Shown here: piece by piece, positions 34,670 through 42,945 of the stretch
How positions within the stretch are numbered: position 1 is the stretch's first letter
How the letters are laid out: the number at the start of each line of letters is the position of its first letter
From: CAZADA01 sp964526675
GTDB taxonomy: Bacteria; Pseudomonadota; Alphaproteobacteria; Caulobacterales; Maricaulaceae
Direction of reading: 5' to 3'
Assembly (NCBI GenBank): GCA_964526675.1
Contig: CAZGLY010000008.1
Span: 19,564 to 83,563 of the forward strand
DNA: 64,000 nucleotides
Made by a program: the position numbers and the translations under genes
Notes under the pieces: generated by a model
Database searches by the model: none
Seen by the model: only the letters and a program-made list of their open reading frames with translations
What the model was told of the DNA's origin: nothing

Positions 34670-37600
34670 TCACCCCTGATCGCGGCGGCGCGCGCGTCCG
34701 CTGGCGGGGGCGACGGATGACGCGTCCACCGCCCCGTCCAACGCCACGGGCCGGCGACAGCGCACGCCGCCCGCGGGCCGCGTCACGCCCGCATAACGGT
34801 CCGCCTCGGGCAAACGGCCCTCCACGAGGCGTCTGAAAATCCCAGGAGCCAGCGCCGAAAGCGGATTGATCTGCAGGTCAACGTCGTCGAACGCGCCGCT
34901 GGCCTCAAACGTCACGCCGATCAGCCCCTCGCCTTCCCGCGAGGTGAGCACGCCCCCCACCAAAGGAATCGCGCCGATCACCGAACTCACCCCAAAGCCC
35001 GGCGCCGCGACGCCTTGGATCGACAGCGCGCCTTCGCTGGTGTCGATCACGCCGGAGGTCGACAGACCAAGCGCTGGCCCGGACATCAGCGCGCGTTCGA
35101 AGTAAAACACGTCCTCGGCGGCGGTGATGTCGGCCTCCAAACGACGGAAGGTGATTCCGTCGCCGCTCAGGGTGTCGGCCAGGCCCTGAAAGGACACGAC
35201 CGACGTCAGCAGCTGCGCGAGCAGCGGCGTGTTGACGAGGCGGAAGTCCGCCGCCTCGACCCGAAACGCGCTGGCGGCGTCCGCCGGCGCGGTCGCCGCG
35301 GGCAAATCGCCGTCAATGACGAGCGCTCCGCCCCGCACATCCGTGTTGCGAAACAAAGCGCGCATGAACAGGCTCGCGTCATCGGCGTAGACGCACAGTT
35401 TGCGCCCGCCGTCGGCGCCGTCGCCCTGCGGGCTGATGTCCGCGGAGATGACGTCGCCCGACGCCTCCGCCGCACGGACCGTCAGCCCGGCGACGCGCGA
35501 ACCCGTGTGCGCCATGGACACGCTGGCGCCGTACAAGGTGTCGGTGGCGCTGGCGCGCACCCGATCGAATTTGGCGTCCAGTTCAAACGCCGCGGGCGGG
35601 CCGCCGCCGCCCTGGGAGAGCGCGGCCACCAGATCCGTGGCGGTGAAGAACGGGCCCTCCGCCTCGATCATCAACCGTCCGTCGGCGCCGCGCCGCACCG
35701 CGCCGCGGGCGTCGATGTAGTCCTCCAACACCAAATCGTGGACATCCAAGCTCTCGATCCGCCGGTCGGCGGCCAACACCGCCGCGCCACGCGCCAACAG
35801 CCCCTCCGCCGCCAACCGAACCCGGGGCACCGCGTAACCGCCGTCGTCCCGCCGCCGCACCTCGAGCTCGGCTTTCGCCGGCGCGCCGCGCGGCTTCGTC
35901 CAGCTGGAGACGGGCGAGCGCAAACGCGCCGAGGTGAAGTCCGTCGTGACGTCGGCCGTCAGCACAACACCATCGCGCGCCGTCACATCCGCGACCACGC
36001 GCGCGTCGCCGCTCATCAGGTCGCGCGCAGGCAAACCCAGCTCGTCGAGCGCGGCGTTGTCGAAGCGCGCCTCCACCGCCAGCCGCGTCACCGCGTCGTC
36101 CCCGCCATTCGGGAGATCCTCCAGACGGATGACTGCGTCCGCGGGGCCGAGCTTGCCGTCCGTGGTGATCACCAACAGGTCTGAGTCCCCCGACACCGTC
36201 ACCGCGGCGTCATGAATGGGCAGCATCTCGACACCCGACGGTCCGCCCGCCCGCTCAAACGCAGCGTCCACCGCAAAGCGAACCGACGCCGGCGGCGGCG
36301 ACCGTTGGATCGGCCACGTCACCTCAAAGCGCCCCTCGCCGAAGCCGGCGTATTGGTCGGCGGTTTGGTCCATGGCCTTCAAGAGATTCAAAGGCTCCTC
36401 GTCCAAAACCGCCATGACGTCGGGCAGCAAGCCCGCCACATCCGCCTCGAAGCGCGCCGTCGCCCCGGGCGTCTTGAGACGGGGCATGACGACGGAGCCG
36501 TCGCTGACCGTAAGGCCGCCCAAGGTCGCGTCATCAAACGTCGCTTCAAGACTGTCGCCGCGCAGGGTCACACGACCGTGGGCGTCGGTCAGCGGCGTCA
36601 TGGTGCTGACATACGCGACCGCCCCATCCTCCACGGTGAAGCTGAACAGCAGCCGATCGTCGTCGAGACGCCGCTCCACCCAAGCTTCCGCCGGCAAGTC
36701 GATGCGCAGCCGCCCATCCGTGGCTTGGCCCGCCAGCACCGACTGCGCCACCCAGGATCGGGCCGTCTTGATGAAGCCGACCGGCCACGCCGCCATGACG
36801 TGCTCAGGCCGCACAACGCCGCTGATCGCGCCTTCGAGTCGAAACGCCGGCAGGAGCGCGCCCGTGGACGCCCGCTCCAACCGCGCCTCGCCGTCAAACG
36901 CGCCCTCGGCTTCAAACACGCGCAGCGTCAACTGATCAAAACGAACCGTCAGATCGCCAACATCAGCGTCGCCGACGACACGCAAGCGCGGAAGCTCCAA
37001 CGGCTCGGCGAACGCTGGACGCATATCCGCCACCAAGTCTGTCCCCGAGAGATCGAATCCGACGGTCGCGCCTTGCTCGCCGCGCAACGACGCCTCCAAA
37101 CCCGTTACAACGCCGCTCAGCGTGCCGCGCGCCCCATCGACGTCCACGCTGAACCGCTCGAGCGCCAAGCCGTCCGCGCCAAACCGCGCCGTCAGCGCCC
37201 CTGACCGCACCGTCCGCGGCGCCGCCTCCGCCAACTGCAACCGCCCGGCGCCCACTTGGGCGGTCAACGCGCCTTGCAGCGACGTCGCCCCATCGGCGAA
37301 CTGCGCCGACACCTGCAGCTGCATCGGCGCGTCCAAACGACCCAGCGACGCCAACGGCCCCTCGGCGTCGACCACCCGCGCCGGCGAGACGCCGTCGATC
37401 TCCGCGTCTAAGAACCCCGCGTCGAAATCGCGGCTGACCTGAGCGCGCGCGTCAAACCCCGCGGCTCCCGCCATGGATCCGACATCGCCCAGCGCGCGCA
37501 CGGCGTAGCCGTCGCCCCGGCGGGTCACGCGCAGATGGGCGTCGGTGATGGTCATCGCCGCGCCCAGGCGCTCGTCGCGCAGATAGAGCCGCGCTCGATT

Positions 37601-38215
37601 GAATTGAACTTCGTCGAGCCGCCGCAACGCGGTGGGCACGCGGGGCGCGGCGGCGTCGCGCGGCGCGCGCGCCTCCGACCGACGCGCGCTGGAGCCGGCC
37701 AAGGCGCGGTCCGGCGGGCCAAACGCCGCCGCCACCCCCCCTTCGGCCAACCGCACAATGGAGAACGCCCCGCCTTCGACGGCGATGCGCGAGAGCGCGA
37801 CCCGCCCCTGCGCCAGCGCGCTGAGCTTCAGACCGGCCTCGAGGTAGGGCGCCGTGGCGACGACCGCGCCCGCGTCGTCCTCCGCCGCGACGTCGGTCAG
37901 CGTCACCACAATGCTGCGCAGCTCCGAGGACCACGCCGCGGAGGCTTCCCCGAGTACGACCGCCTCCGCGCCGAGGGCCTCCGCCAAGGCCGTGCGGATG
38001 TCCCGTTCAAACGGAGCGAGCGACACCGCCCCTTGGTTGAGCGCCCACGCCGTCACGGCCACCGCCGTGACCACGACGGCGAAGCTGAGGGCCACCGCCT
38101 CCAACGCATGGCGGGCGGCCTCCCGCAGACAAACTTGGACAACCCCGCCGCATCGCGCCAAAAACGGCCGAGCGGTCGTCGTCGCTGGATCGCGATTTGG
38201 GTCGTCGCCGCTCAT
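34670..38215 (-). CDS. AsmA/YhdP-like envelope protein (DUF3971)
   Basis: This very large protein (1181 aa) has one N-terminal membrane span (about residues 38-60) followed by a long periplasmic repetitive beta-rich region. The layout matches YhdP/AsmA-like proteins with a DUF3971 middle and an AsmA-like C-terminal part (ITAAEDVFYFERALMSGPAL, FGVSSVIGAIPLVGGVLTSR). Members of this superfamily form bridges that move phospholipids between inner and outer membranes. The start is ATG 38215, with GTG 38221 as alternative. It converges on tyrS with 19 bp between stops and is divergent from the peroxiredoxin gene. Confidence 0.85.
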   Translation of the reverse strand: MSGDDPNRDPATTTARPFLARCGGVVQVCLREAARHALEAVALSFAVVVTAVAVTAWALNQGAVSLAPFERDIRTALAEALGAEAVVLGEASAAWSSELRSIVVTLTDVAAEDDAGAVVATAPYLEAGLKLSALAQGRVALSRIAVEGGAFSIVRLAEGGVAAAFGPPDRALAGSSARRSEARAPRDAAAPRVPTALRRLDEVQFNRARLYLRDERLGAAMTITDAHLRVTRRGDGYAVRALGDVGSMAGAAGFDARAQVSRDFDAGFLDAEIDGVSPARVVDAEGPLASLGRLDAPMQLQVSAQFADGATSLQGALTAQVGAGRLQLAEAAPRTVRSGALTARFGADGLALERFSVDVDGARGTLSGVVTGLEASLRGEQGATVGFDLSGTDLVADMRPAFAEPLELPRLRVVGDADVGDLTVRFDQLTLRVFEAEGAFDGEARLERASTGALLPAFRLEGAISGVVRPEHVMAAWPVGFIKTARSWVAQSVLAGQATDGRLRIDLPAEAWVERRLDDDRLLFSFTVEDGAVAYVSTMTPLTDAHGRVTLRGDSLEATFDDATLGGLTVSDGSVVMPRLKTPGATARFEADVAGLLPDVMAVLDEEPLNLLKAMDQTADQYAGFGEGRFEVTWPIQRSPPPASVRFAVDAAFERAGGPSGVEMLPIHDAAVTVSGDSDLLVITTDGKLGPADAVIRLEDLPNGGDDAVTRLAVEARFDNAALDELGLPARDLMSGDARVVADVTARDGVVLTADVTTDFTSARLRSPVSSWTKPRGAPAKAELEVRRRDDGGYAVPRVRLAAEGLLARGAAVLAADRRIESLDVHDLVLEDYIDARGAVRRGADGRLMIEAEGPFFTATDLVAALSQGGGGPPAAFELDAKFDRVRASATDTLYGASVSMAHTGSRVAGLTVRAAEASGDVISADISPQGDGADGGRKLCVYADDASLFMRALFRNTDVRGGALVIDGDLPAATAPADAASAFRVEAADFRLVNTPLLAQLLTSVVSFQGLADTLSGDGITFRRLEADITAAEDVFYFERALMSGPALGLSTSGVIDTSEGALSIQGVAAPGFGVSSVIGAIPLVGGVLTSREGEGLIGVTFEASGAFDDVDLQINPLSALAPGIFRRLVEGRLPEADRYAGVTRPAGGVRCRRPVALDGAVDASSVAPASGRARRRDQG

Positions 38216-38257
38216 GCTCACTCACTTTGCAATCCGAACCGCGGGAGGCCACACGTT

Positions 38258-38734
38258 ATGACCGAAACCTTAACGGTGGGCGACGCCGCGCCGGACTTTG
38301 TTCTGCCCACCGACGGCGGCGGGACGGTGTCGTTGGCCGCGCTCTCGGGCAAACGAGTCGTGCTTTATTTTTACCCTAAAGATGACACACCCGGGTGCAC
38401 CAAAGAAGCCGTGGGCTTCACCGAGGACGCGGAGGCCTTTGCGGAGGCGGGCGCAGTGGTCGTCGGAGTGTCGAAAGACTCAGTCGAAAAACACGATAAA
38501 TTTAAGGCGAAACACAATCTTGGCGTCGTTCTGGCCTCCGACGCGGACACTGATGTTGTGGAGCGTTACGGCGCGTGGGTCGAAAAGAACATGTACGGCA
38601 AGACCTATATGGGCATTGAGCGCTCGACCTTTCTCATTGACGAGGCCGGCGTCCTGCGCGGCGTGTGGCGAAAGGTGCGCGTGCCGGGTCATGTCGCGAC
38701 GGTGCTGGACGCCGTACGCGCGCTCGACGCGTGA
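38258..38734 (+). CDS. bcp: Thioredoxin-dependent peroxiredoxin (Bcp/PrxQ)
   Basis: This 158-aa AhpC/TSA-family enzyme reduces peroxides. The N-terminus VGDAAPDFVLPTDGG and VLYFYPKDDTPGCTKEAVGF contain the peroxidatic Cys. The resolving Cys that E. coli Bcp has five residues later is replaced by Val, so this is a one-Cys variant. GGGAGG lies 9 nt before ATG 38258. It is followed after 15 bp by the DUF455 gene, probably on the same transcript. Confidence 0.93.
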   Translation: MTETLTVGDAAPDFVLPTDGGGTVSLAALSGKRVVLYFYPKDDTPGCTKEAVGFTEDAEAFAEAGAVVVGVSKDSVEKHDKFKAKHNLGVVLASDADTDVVERYGAWVEKNMYGKTYMGIERSTFLIDEAGVLRGVWRKVRVPGHVATVLDAVRALDA

Positions 38735-38749
38735 GCTTAGGCCGTGATC

Positions 38750-39679
38750 ATGTCTCTGTCCCTCGCTCCATCGGATTCGCCCGCAACGCCTGCGCCGGCG
38801 CTCGATTGCGCCGCGGGGACGAGTGTGGCCGCGGCGGCGCGCGCCGTCCTGATGTGCGGCGACCCAAGGGCGAAAGCCGCAGCGGCCCGCGCGGCGAACG
38901 AACACGTCGCGCGGCTTGCGGCCGACGCGGCGGAGGATGTTTGGACAGGCGACGAGCCGCCGCCGCCGGACACGCCGGCGCGCCCTGAGCGCCCGCGCCT
39001 GGCCGCGCCGCGGGCGATGCCCAAACGGCGTTTGGCGAACCGCGCGGGCCGCATCGCGCTGCTGCACGCCGTGGCCCACATCGAACTGAACGCCATCGAC
39101 CTGGCGTGCGATATCGTGGCGCGCTTTGTCGGCGATCCGGCGTTAGCCGGCCACCGCACAGCGTTTGCGACCGATTGGCTGGGCGTCGCCGCGGATGAGG
39201 CGCGCCATTTTCTCATGATCGTGGATCGCCTGGCGGCCTACGGCGCGACCTACGGGGATTTGCCGGCCCATGACGGCTTATGGGCCGCCGCGCGGGCGAC
39301 GCGCCATGACCTCGCCGCGCGCTTGGCGGTGGCCCCGCTGGTGTTTGAGGCGCGCGGCCTGGACGTCACGCCCGCGATGATCCCGCGCTTGCGCGCCGCC
39401 GGCGACGCCGCGAGCGCGGCGGCGCTTGAAGTCATCTATACCGAGGAGGTCGGCCACGTCGCCGTCGGCGCGCGGTGGTTCCGCCACGTTTGCCGCGCGC
39501 ACGGCGCCGATCCCGAATCAGTGTGGACTGAATATGTGCGCGCGCACGCGCCCGGCGTGGTGAAGCCGCCCTTCAACGTTGAAGCGCGCGCGGCCGCCGG
39601 TCTCCCCCAAGCGTGGTATGCGGGCGTGGCGCGCACGGACCCGGGGCGCTCGAAAGATGAACGAGGCCCTAATGGTTAA
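38750..39679 (+). CDS. DUF455 ferritin-like protein
   Basis: This 309-aa protein belongs to the DUF455 family of ferritin-like helical bundles. Candidate metal ligands are spaced as in di-iron proteins: HIELNAIDLACD, ADEARHFLMI and YTEEVGHVAVGA. No biochemical function is established. ATG 38750 is used rather than GTG 38744. The N-terminal 90 residues are Ala/Pro-rich. It follows bcp closely, which could suggest a redox or metal role, but that is inference. Confidence 0.88.
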   Translation: MSLSLAPSDSPATPAPALDCAAGTSVAAAARAVLMCGDPRAKAAAARAANEHVARLAADAAEDVWTGDEPPPPDTPARPERPRLAAPRAMPKRRLANRAGRIALLHAVAHIELNAIDLACDIVARFVGDPALAGHRTAFATDWLGVAADEARHFLMIVDRLAAYGATYGDLPAHDGLWAAARATRHDLAARLAVAPLVFEARGLDVTPAMIPRLRAAGDAASAAALEVIYTEEVGHVAVGARWFRHVCRAHGADPESVWTEYVRAHAPGVVKPPFNVEARAAAGLPQAWYAGVARTDPGRSKDERGPNG

Positions 39680-39754
39680 GGAATCTCTTGTTGAAAATCT
39701 GTGGCTGATGGAGTGTATTGCGATGGGGTCGGGTGAAATCAGCGGGCGAAAAAT

Positions 39755-40972
39755 ATGATCACGCGCATGGCGTCCCAAGCGAGCTCCTTCGTGGAGCGCG
39801 TGTTTCCCGAGCGGCAGATCTACCATCGCGCCGAGGGGCAAGTTCGGTATTTCACCCTGTCCACACGGGCCCAATTCCTGGCGGCCACCGTGTCTGCGCT
39901 GGCCATCGGGTGGACCTCTTACGCAACGGCGAGCGTGTTTTTGCGCGGCCATCTGCTGTCCGCGCAATCGGCCGAGGCCGTGCGGATCAAGATGCGCTAC
40001 GAGCGCTGGTTGGCGGAAGCGCGGGCGCGGGAAGCCTCCGCCTTGGCGCTGCTGCAAACGCGCACCACCGACTTTGAAGAAGCCGCGCGCGAGTTCGATC
40101 GCCGCCACGAAACCCTCAAAGGGTTATTAGATCACGCAATCGGCCGCGATTTAACGGGTCGCAGTGTCGCATCCCGGGAAGCCGGCGGCGATTCCTTGGT
40201 GATGACCGCGGCGGTCGAGGATCCGACACCGCGTCAATCGCGCCTCGCGGCGAACGACCGGGACGCCACGCAAGACTTCTCCGGCGATGAGCGTCTGGCG
40301 GCTCTGATGCAAGAGCAGTCGCGCATGCTGGATCGGGCGGAAGAGTCCGCCCAGGCGCGCGCTGAAAACCTGCGCTCCGTGCTGCGCTTGACGGATTTGA
40401 ACGTCGAGGACGTGCTGACCCAAGGCCAACGCGGCGCCGGCGGTCCCCTCATCGGCTTTGAAAATGAGCAAGGGCTCGACGATCCCTTCTCGTCGCGGGT
40501 CGCCCGCGTGGCGGCGCGCGTCGCGGAAAGCGAAACGATGGAACGCGCCATCGAAGCCACGCCGCTGGGCGTGCCCGTCGGCACGGCGAGCCGCCTGACA
40601 TCGGGCTTCGGCCCGCGGATCGACCCGATCACGGGCCGTCCGGCGTTCCACGGCGGTCTGGATTTCGCGTCGTCGCGCTTGGCCCCGATCACGGCCGCCG
40701 CTCCGGGTCGCGTCTCGTTTGTGGGCTGGCGGGGCGGTTATGGCCGCGTCGTCGAAATCGAGCACGGCCATGGTTTCCGCACCCGGTACGGCCACTTGCA
40801 CCGCGCGTATGTGAGCCGTGGCGACGAAGTGGGTGCGGGCGACCGCATCGGCGCGATGGGATCCACTGGCAGAAGTACTGGACGCCACCTTCATTATGAA
40901 GTTTGGTTCCGTGGCAAGTCTTACGATCCGGCAAAGTTCCTAAAGGCTGGTAGTTATGTTCAACAGGGGTAA
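39755..40972 (+). CDS. M23-family peptidoglycan endopeptidase, bactofilin partner (LmdC-like)
   Basis: This 405-aa protein has a cytoplasmic N-terminus, one membrane span (about 42-62), a periplasmic coiled coil (about 75-210) and a C-terminal LytM/M23 domain. Zinc ligands are visible in FHGGLDFAS (HxxxD) and in HLHYEVW (HxH). M23 enzymes cut peptidoglycan cross-links. The stop overlaps the bactofilin start by 17 bp. In Hyphomonas and relatives a similar membrane M23 protein (LmdC) works with bactofilin to shape the cell, so a morphogenetic role is likely here. Confidence 0.92.
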   Translation: MITRMASQASSFVERVFPERQIYHRAEGQVRYFTLSTRAQFLAATVSALAIGWTSYATASVFLRGHLLSAQSAEAVRIKMRYERWLAEARAREASALALLQTRTTDFEEAAREFDRRHETLKGLLDHAIGRDLTGRSVASREAGGDSLVMTAAVEDPTPRQSRLAANDRDATQDFSGDERLAALMQEQSRMLDRAEESAQARAENLRSVLRLTDLNVEDVLTQGQRGAGGPLIGFENEQGLDDPFSSRVARVAARVAESETMERAIEATPLGVPVGTASRLTSGFGPRIDPITGRPAFHGGLDFASSRLAPITAAAPGRVSFVGWRGGYGRVVEIEHGHGFRTRYGHLHRAYVSRGDEVGAGDRIGAMGSTGRSTGRHLHYEVWFRGKSYDPAKFLKAGSYVQQG

Positions 40973-41483
40973 GGAAGCCGGGGGTGTCGTTCCACCACCC
41001 GACTTTCCCACATCCCCGTCAGTGAATGTGAACACTCCCATGGCGAAGCTCTCTTCTGCGCCCTCCATCATCAGTGATGATCTCCAGATCACCGGCACGG
41101 TGGTTGCGGAGGGTGAAATTCAATTGGATGGTCAGATCGAAGGCGATGTCCGCGCCGGCGCGTTGACGGTCGGTGAGAAAGCGTCCATCCGCGGCGAGAT
41201 CGTCGCCGAGCAGATCACGGTGCGTGGCCGGGTCATGGGCAGTGTCCGCGGTCGGCAAGTGACGCTGGCGTCCACGGCCCGCATTGAGGGCGACATCACG
41301 CACAGCGCTCTGTCCGTGGAAAGCGGCGCCTTCTTCGAAGGCCATTGCCGTCACGACGCTGATCCTGTGTCCGGAGGTCGGGACACGACGCGCGTGAGCG
41401 TCTCCTCCGCTAAGACCGGCGATGGCGGTGACAAAGTGTCCGCTCCCTTCGGCGCGTCCGCCTCGCCGTTTAAAGCCAGCTAA
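40956..41483 (+). CDS. Bactofilin
   Basis: This 175-aa protein has a bactofilin (DUF583) core near residues 38-135 made of short beta-helix repeats: ISDDLQITGTVVAEGEIQ, DGQIEGDVRAGALTVGE, GEIVAEQITVRG and RIEGDITHSALSVESGAF. Bactofilins polymerise into membrane-associated filaments without nucleotides. The N-terminus MFNRGKEAGG is the kind of short basic/hydrophobic segment used for membrane attachment. It overlaps the upstream M23 gene, so the two are coupled. The C-terminal tail is Ser/Ala-rich. Confidence 0.94.
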   Translation: MFNRGKEAGGVVPPPDFPTSPSVNVNTPMAKLSSAPSIISDDLQITGTVVAEGEIQLDGQIEGDVRAGALTVGEKASIRGEIVAEQITVRGRVMGSVRGRQVTLASTARIEGDITHSALSVESGAFFEGHCRHDADPVSGGRDTTRVSVSSAKTGDGGDKVSAPFGASASPFKAS

Positions 41484-41665
41484 TCCTACACCACACACCG
41501 ACGTTCGCGCTGACCGCCGCGGCCGCACCCCTCTGACGGGCGCCGCGCGGACTGGGTTTAGCTGGGTCACGCCACACGGGCGCAACCCGGCGTGTGTCGG
41601 CCGAGCCGGCGTGAAGCCCGCCGTGAAATGCGGTCGCTCCACATCGGGGGTTTTCGCAGCACGCC

Positions 41666-42785
41666 CTACTCGGGCGCGTCGCCCTCACCCGCCACTTGAG
41701 CCGCCAAGGCGGCGGCCATGAAGGGCGTGAGGTCGCCGTCCAACACGCCCGCCGTGTTGGACGTCTCCACATTGGTGCGGAGATCTTTGACAAGCTGATA
41801 GGGCTGCAGAACGTAAGAGCGGATCTGTCGCCCCCAACCGATCTCCGTCTTGGAGTCCGCCTCGGCTTGGGCCTCCTGCTCGCGCTTCTGCAGCTCAAGC
41901 TCATAAAGGCGCGCCCGCAACATATCCCAGGCTTGGGCTCGGTTTTTGTGCTGCGACCGCTCATTTTGGCACTGCACCACAATGCCCGACGGAGCGTGGG
42001 TGAGGCGCACCGCGGAATCGGTTTTGTTGACGTGCTGGCCGCCGGCGCCGCTGGCGCGATAGGTGTCCACGCGCACGTCCCTGTCCTCAATCGCGATCTC
42101 AATCGTCTCGTCGATTTGAGGGTAGACCCACACGCTCGCGAAGCTGGTGTGGCGACGCGCGCTCGAATCAAACGGCGAAATGCGCACCAAACGATGCACG
42201 CCGGATTCTGTTTTCAGCCAGCCATAGGCGTTGTCGCCCCGCACCGCGATCGTGGCGGATTTCAGCCCCGCCTCCTCGCCGGCATGCTCGTCGATCGTTT
42301 CCGTCTTAAAGCCGCGCGCTTGCGCCCAGCGCAGATACATGCGCACCAGCATCGCGGCCCAATCCTGGCTTTCGGTGCCGCCCGCGCCGGCGTGCACTTC
42401 GAGGAAGCAATCATTGCCGTCGGCTTCCCCGGAAAGCAGCGCCTCAAGCTCCGCCGCCGCCGCGCGCGCGCGCAGCTCCTGCAACGCGCCCAGCGCTTCT
42501 TCCGCCAGATCGCCATCCCCTTCGGCGTCGGCGAGATCCGCGAGTTCGCTGACATCCGCCAGCTCCCCCGTGAGCTCCGTCACCGCCGTCATCGCAGCGT
42601 CCAACCGATTGCGTTCGCGCATCAACGCCTGCGCGCCCGTCGGATCGTTCCAAAGCTCAGGGTCTTCCGCGCGCGCGTTCAGTTCATCCAGGCGCTTTTG
42701 GGCGACATCCCAGTCAAAGACGCCTCCGAAGCAAAGCGACCGACCGCTCAATCTCATCGGCAAGGCTCTGAAGCTCCGCGCGCAT
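41666..42785 (-). CDS. prfB: Peptide chain release factor 2 (with programmed +1 frameshift)
   Basis: RF2 recognises UAA and UGA stop codons. The continuous frame alone would begin at 42763 with an unnatural N-terminus, but the true start is ATG 42785. That frame gives MRAELQSLADEIERSVALL then RRRL, and ends at an in-frame TGA (42716-42714). A +1 shift at CTT-TGA-C continues with DWDVAQKRLDELNARAEDP. The total is 372 aa. Further marks are SPF in VRISPFDSSARR (stop-codon recognition) and GAGGQHVNKTDSAVRLTH with the catalytic GGQ. A SD-like CGGAGG lies just before the shift site, as in other prfB genes. Confidence 0.95.
42713..42728 (-). promoter_or_regulatory. prfB programmed +1 frameshift site
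   Basis: Read leftward, the sequence is CGGAGG-CGT-CTT-TGA-C: a Shine-Dalgarno-like element, a slippery CTT in the ribosome P site, and an in-frame TGA followed by C. This is the classic RF2 autoregulation site. When RF2 is scarce the ribosome pauses at UGA and shifts +1 to make full-length RF2. Confidence 0.93.
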
Positions 42786-42945
42786 GTCCTGCTCCTCTAG
42801 CCGAAGGGGGTCCGTGGGCGGGCGTGGATCACAACCGTGCGCCCGCCGCCGCGAAGGTGTGGACGTAACGACCGTTGCGCGAAATCACAAGGCCCCAACG
42901 ACGAGCGGCCCCCGCTCCGCCGCCGATGCGGACGGGCCAGATCGT

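Noticed and set aside
37535..38257. Upstream extension of the peroxiredoxin frame
   Set aside because: It is antisense to the YhdP-like gene. ATG 38258 has its own ribosome site and the family N-terminus.
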